Shown here piece by piece: positions 1 through 7,003 of a stretch of DNA of 64,000 bases (position 1 is its first letter; each line of letters starts with the position of its first letter). Source of the stretch: an uncultured Saprospiraceae bacterium (GTDB lineage Bacteria; Bacteroidota; Bacteroidia; Chitinophagales; Saprospiraceae); NCBI GenBank assembly GCA_937926205.1, contig CALEYL010000074.1, positions 186,001 through 250,000 of the forward strand, in the 5' to 3' direction. The notes beneath the pieces were generated by a model, which made no database searches, was not told where the DNA came from, and saw nothing but the letters and a program-made list of their open reading frames with translations. A program made the translations under genes and the position numbers.

Positions 1-2
1 CG

Positions 3-2162
3 CTTTTAAAACATCCTTACAGTACCCAAAGTAGCACGCCAGAATCGCTACCGGCCCAGGAAAACCACGCTCTGGCCGGAATCATCGTTAATGATCTGGG
101 GGCTTTTTCTGCCTACCGAAACCATTTTGAAAAATTGGCAGCAGGCATTATCGCCAACCGAACTTTTCTGGTGGCAGTAGGCAATAGTTTTACCAAAATA
201 CTGCCTTACGAGGACGAATATCTGACTTTTGATGGACGAGGGACAGGGATAAATAGTCGTTCTGATGGCAGCACGACCACAACGCCCCGAAGCAACATTT
301 TTTCAAATTGTTCGCGCGGGATAGTTTCCAATCTAACCAAATTGACGGCAACCGGCAATACGTTAACCAATGTGGATTGGGGTATTTTGGCTTCCTTCGC
401 TAATGTGGGGGGGATTGTGATTGAAAGCAATAACATAAACAATGCAAAAGTTGTCGGCATTTTAGCAGCGCACGCTAACCCCAACGGGACGGTATCCATT
501 TCCAAAAATGAAGTGAGCACTAATTCGGAAACGGACGGCGTAGGCATCTGGCTGTTAGGGAACAATGCTCCTGCCATATTGGAAGACAATAACCCGATTA
601 GGGTTAAAGGTGCAGGAATAGGCATTGGTTTATCCGTGAGCAACCGGACAGAATTGAAAGGAAACGTTATTAAATTGGAAAATGCTGACATGGCGCGTGC
701 AGGAATTGCCCTGGCATATGCCCAGAACAATGCGCTCCGCAACAATACCGTACTCGGCTTTGACATTAGCGGCGAAGCCAATGAAAACATCGGCCTCGAA
801 ATTGCCTCTTCTCCCGGCAATTCCTATTGCTGCAATACCTTGAACAATACCCGACTGGGCCTTAGTGTGTTTGGCGGCAGCCTGACCACCGATCAGTTCC
901 GGGGCACGACTTTTGGCGAGCACGCTACCAGCCTTTATTTGCCGGATGTGAATGCGGTGCTGGGGAGTCAGACGCATACGGAGAATTGCTGGCAGGGGAA
1001 TTCAGGGGCGGCGGTGTATGATGTTTCCCAACTTTTCGCCCAAGATTATCCCTTTGTAGTAGATGAAATGGCAAATTTATGCTTTTCACCACCTTCATAT
1101 TCACCGGAAGGTTGGTTTCAAAATCTTCCTAATTCTAATCTGGAAGTTGTTTGTAACTCGGAAATTTGCAAAACAACAAACTTTAAGCCCGATTCCGAGG
1201 ATGTCAAGCGCCTTACAGATGGCGATACGACCCTGCTTCCTGCAGTCCGCTGGGAATTGCAGCGCTACCTTTACGAAAAGTTGCTCACGGAGGCTCCGGG
1301 GGACACGACCAATGAAAAATTCAGGGATAACGTTGAAAACACAACGATTGGCTTTTTTCAAACAATTAATGAAAACATCGCCGCGATGTTTGGTGCAGAT
1401 TCCCTTTCGAGAGCAGCATTAACTGCCAACCTGATTTTAGCATCGGGGAAATTGGACAGTTTGATCCTGATAGACTCCTTGATAATCATAGAAGAGGACA
1501 GCAGCGAAATCGCCGGACTCATGCAAATCCGGGGAGGACTAACGGACGTGCTTTTTGATCTGGCCTCGGACAATGAAACCCTCGCAGAAGAAATCAGCGA
1601 TAATTTTGCAGATGCAGCCGATGGCCTTCGAGCTGTGAATGATACTATCACAGTATTTGAGGACTTTGAGATCAATGAAAAGGTAGTTAATGACCTCTAT
1701 TTAGCCTACATTGCAGAGGCCGATACTACTGAAATAGATACTTTGGAAGCCATAGCTGCACAATGTCCGCTGCTTGGCGGGAATGCCGTTTATCGGGCAA
1801 GAGCTTTGCTGGCCATGATGACCGGAGAATTGGCTTTGTACAACGATTCTCTAACTTGTGCTTCCACTATGGCATTTAGTATGCCGCAAAACCATTATGC
1901 AGGCTACCTGAGAGCATTTGAATTGACGGTTTTTCCTAATCCTGTAAATGGCGAAGTAAATATCAAATGGAAAACGGCGCCGGAAAAGCAGGGGCAAATA
2001 CAGGTAACAGATATTTATGGGCGTCAAGTTCGCCAAGTGATCATTGCAGCAGGTACAGTGGAAATCAAGATACCTGCCGACCAACTGCCGGATGGCATGT
2101 ATTTTTTCCGCATTCGTTTAGATGATCTTGAAACAACCCGCAAAGTAATCATCCAACATTGA
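3..2162 (+). CDS. T9SS type A sorting domain protein with parallel beta-helix repeats (5' partial)
   Basis: Secreted or cell-surface protein of unknown function. The reading frame is open from base 3, so the true start lies before the window; the first in-frame start-like codon inside the window is only a TTG at 135. The first ~300 residues hold short Asn/Gly-rich repeats (N-N-T, G-N-x-I patterns) typical of right-handed parallel beta-helices of the NosD/PbH1 type. The middle is helical and acidic. The last ~75 residues are a T9SS type A sorting domain: VFPNPV-like start, a D-x-x-G-R turn, a G-M-Y-F-F-R strand and a short basic tail, which direct export through the T9SS and cell-surface attachment. 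A hairpin follows the stop codon. The substrate or ligand cannot be told from sequence. Confidence 0.85.
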   Translation, partial: LLKHPYSTQSSTPESLPAQENHALAGIIVNDLGAFSAYRNHFEKLAAGIIANRTFLVAVGNSFTKILPYEDEYLTFDGRGTGINSRSDGSTTTTPRSNIFSNCSRGIVSNLTKLTATGNTLTNVDWGILASFANVGGIVIESNNINNAKVVGILAAHANPNGTVSISKNEVSTNSETDGVGIWLLGNNAPAILEDNNPIRVKGAGIGIGLSVSNRTELKGNVIKLENADMARAGIALAYAQNNALRNNTVLGFDISGEANENIGLEIASSPGNSYCCNTLNNTRLGLSVFGGSLTTDQFRGTTFGEHATSLYLPDVNAVLGSQTHTENCWQGNSGAAVYDVSQLFAQDYPFVVDEMANLCFSPPSYSPEGWFQNLPNSNLEVVCNSEICKTTNFKPDSEDVKRLTDGDTTLLPAVRWELQRYLYEKLLTEAPGDTTNEKFRDNVENTTIGFFQTINENIAAMFGADSLSRAALTANLILASGKLDSLILIDSLIIIEEDSSEIAGLMQIRGGLTDVLFDLASDNETLAEEISDNFADAADGLRAVNDTITVFEDFEINEKVVNDLYLAYIAEADTTEIDTLEAIAAQCPLLGGNAVYRARALLAMMTGELALYNDSLTCASTMAFSMPQNHYAGYLRAFELTVFPNPVNGEVNIKWKTAPEKQGQIQVTDIYGRQVRQVIIAAGTVEIKIPADQLPDGMYFFRIRLDDLETTRKVIIQH

Positions 2163-2180
2163 TTTTCTTCTTTCATCACA

Positions 2181-2211
2181 CAATGGTATTCCTGAAACAG
2201 GAATACCATTG
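2181..2211. terminator. Perfect 14-bp hairpin between two T9SS genes
   Basis: CAATGGTATTCCTG, a 3-nt AAA loop, then the exact reverse complement. It lies 18 bases after the stop of the beta-helix gene and before the next ATG. There is no U-tract, so terminator function is inferred from position. It also argues against starting the next gene at the in-frame ATG codons at 2159 or 2183, because their translation would run through this hairpin. Confidence 0.6.
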
Positions 2212-2227
2212 CTCAATTTATAACTCT

Positions 2228-3988
2228 ATGCGTGCCATTTTTACCTTTTTTATTTTATTGACCATACTGCCCGTTACTGCCCAAAAGCACGATGAGGTTT
2301 GGCTCCTGGGCTACGGTAGCAATGCTGGCAACCCTTCTTTTGGAGGGACGGTTATTGACTTTGCTACTACTCCGCCTGATATGTATTATGAATTCCGGCC
2401 TATGAATTTCCGGCAGGTTAACGCCAGCATTTGTGATGCAACTGGTAATCTTTTGTTTTATACGAATGGCATATATGTTGCCAATGCCCTGAATGAACCT
2501 ATGGAAAATGGGCAAGGGTTGAATCCAGGACTTCATGCACAGCAAAATCAACAATATGGGTATATTTTAGATCAAGGGGCGATGATAATCCCTGTACCGG
2601 ACAAAGATAGTTTGTATTATCTATTACATCTTGATAAAGAATTGACCGTTGATCAAACATCCTTTCAATCTTCTCATTTTTATGTATCTCTAATAAATAT
2701 GAATCGCAATGATGGGAAAGGAAGCGTAGTTGTTAAAAATCAAATTATTATAAACGATGCACTCAATAATGGAAAAATTACAGCAACCCAACATGCTAAT
2801 GGACAAGACTGGTGGATAATAATTAGGAAATACGACACAAATGAATATTATCAGATATTGTTAAACACCGATCAAGTAGAAGTAAAGAATATTCAAAGTG
2901 TAGGTATTCCTATTCCATCAAACTCGATAGGCCAGGCAGTATTTTCCCCCGATGGTTCCAAATATGCTAATGTACACTTGACTGGTACCGGAGGCGATCC
3001 CATCTATGTAAGCATTTATGATTTTGACCGTTGTAATGGGGAATTAAACAATCCTGTGCAATTTACCTATGTGGATACTGCCTGGGGAGGCGGTGTCGCC
3101 ATTTCTCCAAACAACCGTTTTTTGTACGTTTCTTCTTTTCGTTATGTTTATCAATACGACCTGCATGCTCCCGACATTGAAGCCTCCCGCATTACCGTAG
3201 CCGAGTGGGATGGATTCGCACAAAACGGCTTTTTTTCCACTACATTCTATTTGGCTCAATTAGCACCGGATGGAAAAATTTACATCACCAGCAATACCTC
3301 GGTGTCGTATCTCCACGTCATCAACAATCCGGATTTACCCGGGTTGCTTTGTGATGTTTGCCAGCATTGCATTGAGCTTCCCACTTGGAATGCTTTCTCT
3401 CTCCCTAACTTCCCCAACTACCGCCTCGGCGCCCTCGAAGGCAGTCCCTGCGATACCCTGCGCCAGCCACCCACTGCTTTATGGGGCTATGAAGCCCAAG
3501 ATCCGGAGCTGGTTTTCCAGGACAGTAGCTTTCACGACATTCGCACCTGGCACTGGGATTTTGGCGATGGCGCCACGGATACTGTGCCGCATCCAGTGCA
3601 TACCTATGCGGCAGAGGGTGCGTACAATGTCTGTCTGGCTGTGAGTAATCCTCGCGGGGTGGATACGCTTTGTCGGGAGGTGCAGGTGATCATCAATGCA
3701 ACGAATGAAGCAGGAACAGGCATTTCGGCGCGCATCTCGCCCAATCCGGTGGGCGCGTCTGTACCGGCGAATTTATTCGCCGACCTGGGCCTTTCGGCGA
3801 ATAAATTCGCCGCTACAGTAGTGCTGCGCGACGCCTTGGGCCGGGAAGTGCTGCGCGAGCCGTTGCGGGTGGTAGATGGGAAAGTGCAACAGGAACTGAA
3901 GATAGGGCATCTGGCGGCTGGGGTGTATTTTTGTGGTATTGAAGCTGGGGGAGCATTCATTTGGCAGGGGAAAATCATCAAACAGTAA
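2228..3988 (+). CDS. PKD domain-containing T9SS type A sorting protein (paralogue 1)
   Basis: Predicted surface protein of 586 residues. I chose the ATG at 2228 because it gives a clean signal peptide (hydrophobic stretch ending V-T-A-Q) and avoids reading through the upstream hairpin. Residues ~20-390 form a domain with repeated blade-like patterns (FSPDGSKY, SPNNRFLYVSS, LAQLAPDGKIYI), suggesting a beta-propeller-like fold. A PKD domain follows at ~410-490 (W-H-W-D-F-G-D-G motif), then a T9SS type A sorting domain ending in K-Q. It is a tandem paralogue of the gene at 4709; the propeller end, PKD and sorting domains are the most alike. A palindrome pair is inserted in frame in the sorting domain. 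Binding partner unknown. Confidence 0.85.
   Translation: MRAIFTFFILLTILPVTAQKHDEVWLLGYGSNAGNPSFGGTVIDFATTPPDMYYEFRPMNFRQVNASICDATGNLLFYTNGIYVANALNEPMENGQGLNPGLHAQQNQQYGYILDQGAMIIPVPDKDSLYYLLHLDKELTVDQTSFQSSHFYVSLINMNRNDGKGSVVVKNQIIINDALNNGKITATQHANGQDWWIIIRKYDTNEYYQILLNTDQVEVKNIQSVGIPIPSNSIGQAVFSPDGSKYANVHLTGTGGDPIYVSIYDFDRCNGELNNPVQFTYVDTAWGGGVAISPNNRFLYVSSFRYVYQYDLHAPDIEASRITVAEWDGFAQNGFFSTTFYLAQLAPDGKIYITSNTSVSYLHVINNPDLPGLLCDVCQHCIELPTWNAFSLPNFPNYRLGALEGSPCDTLRQPPTALWGYEAQDPELVFQDSSFHDIRTWHWDFGDGATDTVPHPVHTYAAEGAYNVCLAVSNPRGVDTLCREVQVIINATNEAGTGISARISPNPVGASVPANLFADLGLSANKFAATVVLRDALGREVLREPLRVVDGKVQQELKIGHLAAGVYFCGIEAGGAFIWQGKIIKQ
3760..3817. repeat. REPIN-like pair of palindromes inside a coding sequence
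   Basis: Two 18-bp palindrome-like units, CGGCGAATTTATTCGCCG (3765-3782) and its exact reverse complement (3795-3812), separated by 12 bases. The inverted match extends outward to TGTA/TACA with one mismatch. The pair is read in frame in the T9SS sorting domain. The paralogue at 4709 has unrelated sequence of about the same length at this position. Two inverted REP units are the layout of a REPIN, a class mobilised by RAYT transposases; no such transposase is in this window. Confidence 0.65.
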
Positions 3989-3992
3989 AATC

Positions 3993-4078
3993 ATCTGAAT
4001 CAGAATTCGCAGGATTAGAGCCTACCTATCGGTAGGTAAAAATTTTCAGAATCGGATTCCCTTCCTGAAAATTATCAT
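3993..4078 (+). repeat. Degenerate intergenic repeat, copy A
   Basis: Starts near ATCTGAATCAGAATTCGCAG and ends near CCTGAAAATTATC. In the middle is a small hairpin (CCTACC-tatc-GGTAGG, 4021-4036) followed by TAAAAATTTT, which could end transcription of the gene before it. The reverse complement of 6773-6858 matches it along its whole length at many positions, including a central hairpin and the same TAAAAATTT run, so the two are divergent members of one family in opposite orientation. Confidence 0.55.
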
Positions 4079-4129
4079 TCAAACAGATGAGCAGGAAATG
4101 GAAAAATCGAAAAATAAGAAACATAGAAA

Positions 4130-4654
4130 ATGATACAGAATATGGCCTACGCACGCCGGCCTGGAGACCGGAACACAGCCCGCAGCGGGTTAAAAACCCT
4201 GGCGAGCCACGCGATTTTGACGGGGAGGGGAGATATGGAGCAAGCAGGGCGAAGCCTATACCGCTTGATCGAGCCAAAATCTGTATTTGATGACGATGTA
4301 CTTTGTGGTAGGGACAGTATTCCTCAACCTATGGCTCAAGAAGAAAGTCTGCCACAAGCATTAGCAGAACTTAAAGCACAAGACTCAGCAACTACATCTG
4401 GGGTGCTTGAAGTAAGCTTGTATCCCAACCCGGCTAAGGATGGTTTCACAGTCAGTTTTAATCAACCTTTGCAGGAAGATTTGCTGTTGATTCTCACCGA
4501 TATGTACGGACGTAGAAAAGCCATTCATGCCCTTAATGCCGGCACGATGAGTTTCTATTTGAATACAGCAGATGTGCCTTCCGGATTGTATGGATGTAGT
4601 ATCCAGTCAAACAGGCAGGTGATTGCATTCAATAAAGTCGTCATTACCCATTAA
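4130..4654 (+). pseudogene. Remnant of a T9SS type A sorting-domain protein
   Basis: The frame is open for 174 codons, but only the last ~85 residues look like protein: a linker followed by a T9SS type A domain (L-Y-P-N-P-A start, D-M-Y-G-R turn, S-G-L-Y-G strand, V-V-I-T-H end). The first ~50 codons are Arg/Gly-rich, have no signal peptide and read through repeat-like intergenic DNA. A free sorting domain without signal peptide or passenger cannot be exported, so this is probably the 3' end of a gene whose front was lost. Lying between two full-length paralogues, it may be debris of the same duplication history. A short real protein cannot be excluded. Confidence 0.5.
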
Positions 4655-4662
4655 AATTCATC

Positions 4663-4704
4663 GGGCGGTATTGGATAATTATCTGATACCGCCCAATAAT
4701 TTTC
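4663..4704 (+). terminator. Hairpin terminator after the T9SS remnant
   Basis: Stem GGGCGGTAT (4663-4671) pairs with ATACCGCCC (4686-4694) around a 14-nt AT-rich loop and is followed by AATAATTTT. It ends 14 bases before the ATG of the next gene. Confidence 0.6.
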
Positions 4705-4708
4705 AGTT

Positions 4709-6451
4709 ATGCCAAAGCACAGCATTGTACTTTATCTGCTCGTCTGTATCTGCATAAGCGCAAAAGCGCAAAAGCACGACTACATGTGGCTGATGGCTCA
4801 GGATCGAAACTTGAACATTCCTGGGGTAGACGGCTATATCATGGATTTTAATGAAACGCCGGTAGATATTTACTATATCACGACCACGATGAACCTGCAA
4901 CGCACCAATGCCAGCATTTGTGATACAGCGGGGAATTTACTTTTCTATACTAATGGCGTTTTTATTGCTAATTCCATCCATGAACAAATGCAAAATGGTG
5001 GCGGACTAAATCCAGGGCAGTACACAAATGATTTTGCAGATATTGGCCTAAGTTTGGAACAGGGGGGAGTATTTATTCCATATCCAGAAAATGATAGCTT
5101 ATACATTTTACTTCACCAGGCTCGAGACTGGGTTGGTGATGGCACCAGTCATGTGCGGCGGTTTTATTACTCTATGATCAATCAGAAAGCCCAAAATGGA
5201 CTTGGAGCAGTACTTACAAAAAACGAACTAATCATAGCTGATACGTTAAATACTGGTAAAGTTTGCGCTGTTAAACATGCCAATGGCCGGGATTGGTGGT
5301 CTATCATTCAAGAACGCAATACTAACCGTTTTTACAGAATATTAATCAATCCTAACGGAATCCACCTTAAAGAACCACAAATTATTGGTGACAGCATCCG
5401 TTCCGGAGCAGGACAAGTAGTTTTTTCACCCGATGGCACAAAGTTTGTTCAGTTTACGACGGTGAATTATACCCTCGGGCAGTTTGTCTACATCTATGAT
5501 TTTGATCGCTGCACAGGGTTATTGGAAAACCCGCGATACCTAATGTACAATGATAGTGCAGTGGCAGCGGGTGCGGCCATTTCTCCGAACTCCCGCTATT
5601 TATATCTATCTTCTTTTCGCTCAATATACCAATACGACCTCTGGGCCGATGACATCGCTGCTACAAAAGATACCGTAGCTGTATATGACGGTTTTATGTC
5701 CCCATTTGCTACTGCTTTCTATCTTGCTCAACTAGCTCCAGATGGCAAGATTTACATCAATTCACCCAATGGTGTCGACGTCATGCACGTCATTAACAAC
5801 CCTGACCTGCCCGGCGACAGCTGCAACGTCTGCCAGCACTGCGTGCAGTTGCCTACCTACAATGCCTTTTCCATGCCCAACTTCCCCAACTACCGCCTTG
5901 GCGCGCTCGAAGGCAGCCCCTGCGACACCCTGCGCCAGCCCCCCACAGCAGCCTGGAGCTATGATGCCCAGGCGTTGGAGTTGGCTTTTCAGGACAGCAG
6001 CTACCATGACATCCGCACCTGGCACTGGGATTTTGGCGATAGCGCCACGGATACCGTGCCGAATCCGGTGCATGCCTATTCGGCAGAGGGCGTGTATAAT
6101 GTCTGTTTAGCCGTGAGCAATCCGCGTGGGTCGGATACGCTGTGCCAAGAAATACAGGTATTGATCAATAGTCTGGAGGAAACAAAAGGGGGCATTTCTG
6201 CGCGCATTTCGCCTAATCCGGTCACAAACGGCATCGCTCTACTCAATCTCGAAGCTTTGGTAAAGTTAGAGCATCCTCAGGTTATCCTTCGGGATGCCCT
6301 GGGCCGGGAAGTGCTGCGCGAGCCGCTGCGGATGGTGGATGGGAAAGTGCAGCAGGAACTGAAAATCGGGCATTTGGCGGCTGGGGTGTATTTTTGTAGC
6401 ATTGAGGCTGGAGGAAATGTGGTTTGGCAGGGGAAGGTGTTAAAGCAGTGA
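4709..6451 (+). CDS. PKD domain-containing T9SS type A sorting protein (paralogue 2)
   Basis: A 580-residue exported protein with the same architecture as the gene at 2228: signal peptide (~20 residues ending S-A-K-A-Q), propeller-like domain with VFSPDGTKF and ISPNSRYLYLSS repeats, one PKD domain at ~400-485 (W-H-W-D-F-G-D-S) and a T9SS type A sorting domain. The two proteins are clearly homologous along their whole length, and nearly identical around the PKD entry (N-Y-R-L-G-A-L-E-G-S-P-C) and the final 50 residues. That pattern suggests duplication followed by exchange or strong constraint in the 3' half. The palindrome pair of paralogue 1 is absent. Function beyond surface display is unknown. 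Confidence 0.85.
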   Translation: MPKHSIVLYLLVCICISAKAQKHDYMWLMAQDRNLNIPGVDGYIMDFNETPVDIYYITTTMNLQRTNASICDTAGNLLFYTNGVFIANSIHEQMQNGGGLNPGQYTNDFADIGLSLEQGGVFIPYPENDSLYILLHQARDWVGDGTSHVRRFYYSMINQKAQNGLGAVLTKNELIIADTLNTGKVCAVKHANGRDWWSIIQERNTNRFYRILINPNGIHLKEPQIIGDSIRSGAGQVVFSPDGTKFVQFTTVNYTLGQFVYIYDFDRCTGLLENPRYLMYNDSAVAAGAAISPNSRYLYLSSFRSIYQYDLWADDIAATKDTVAVYDGFMSPFATAFYLAQLAPDGKIYINSPNGVDVMHVINNPDLPGDSCNVCQHCVQLPTYNAFSMPNFPNYRLGALEGSPCDTLRQPPTAAWSYDAQALELAFQDSSYHDIRTWHWDFGDSATDTVPNPVHAYSAEGVYNVCLAVSNPRGSDTLCQEIQVLINSLEETKGGISARISPNPVTNGIALLNLEALVKLEHPQVILRDALGREVLREPLRMVDGKVQQELKIGHLAAGVYFCSIEAGGNVVWQGKVLKQ

Positions 6452-6480
6452 GCCTGGCCGCCTGAATTGAGTTGCAGAAA

Positions 6481-6730
6481 CGGGCAGTGCCCATTGCTGT
6501 CTAAAACACTGTATCTACAGTGTTTTTGTCCGTGTATTCCGAGTCATTCGTGTCATCCCTGCCTTGCCGGCAGGCAGGAGTGTTCCCAAAAACGCATCCG
6601 AAGGAACGCTGATGACGCTAATGACGCGGATTTCGCGCCTGCCTGCCGGCGAGGCAGGGATGGCAATGCCTCTTCTACACTGCAAATCATGGCCTTTTGC
6701 AAGGTTTTAGACAGCTGAGGGCAGTGCCCG
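6481..6730. mobile_element. MITE-like element with 27-bp imperfect terminal inverted repeats
   Basis: The left end (6481-6507) and right end (6704-6730) are inverted copies matching at 23 of 27 positions; each contains GGGCAGTGCCC and GTCTAAAAC. The interior of about 195 bp has no credible ORF. It carries two GC-rich hairpin blocks built on CCTGCC...GGCAGG and a segment of the GCTGATGACGCTAATGACGC type. The size, matching ends and lack of a transposase fit a non-autonomous insertion element. I see no convincing target-site duplication. Confidence 0.55.
6503..6527 (+). terminator. Strong hairpin with T-run, inside the MITE-like element
   Basis: AAAACACTGTA (6503-6513), 2-nt turn, TACAGTGTTTT (6516-6526) and one more T. 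This is the first strong terminator after the T9SS gene ending at 6451, so the element may have brought a terminator with it. Confidence 0.6.
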
Positions 6731-6772
6731 GAGAATAAAGGGCACGAGGCGGAGCCTCAGCGCCAGCAAGGA

Positions 6773-6858
6773 TTTTCAGAATGGCGGGCAATTCTGGAAA
6801 TTTTTAACTGCCGAAAGGCAGGCCCAAATTCTGCGAATCCTGATTCAGATAAATGATC
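6773..6858 (-). repeat. Degenerate intergenic repeat, copy B
   Basis: Reverse-oriented relative of 3993-4078. The shared landmarks, read on the minus strand, are ATCTGAATCAGGATTCGCAG, a central hairpin (GCCTGCC...GGCAG) and TAAAAATTT. The loop and arm bases differ while pairing is kept, so the hairpin may be under selection. Confidence 0.55.
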
Positions 6859-7003
6859 ACGAGCGGGTGGAACCCGACAGATAGAACGCACGAGGCGGAA
6901 CTTCAACTTGGCTTCGGCTACGCTCAGCCGCCAGCTCAGCTCCCGCCATCGCGCGAGCGGGATATGGCTACAGCGAGGCCGCCGAACAGCGTTTGGCAGT
7001 ACC
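6859..7003. other. Non-coding stretch, GC-rich repeat-like sequence
   Basis: Together with 6731-6772 this fills the gap between the MITE-like element and the convergent type B gene. It contains short inverted words (GGCTTCGGCTACGCTCAGCC) and resembles in composition the 5' part of the remnant at 4140-4260. No gene is supported. Confidence 0.5.

Noticed and set aside
6467..6718. 83-codon frame in the MITE-like element
   Set aside because: It runs through both inverted ends and internal hairpins; Cys/Arg-rich, no domain, no promoter.
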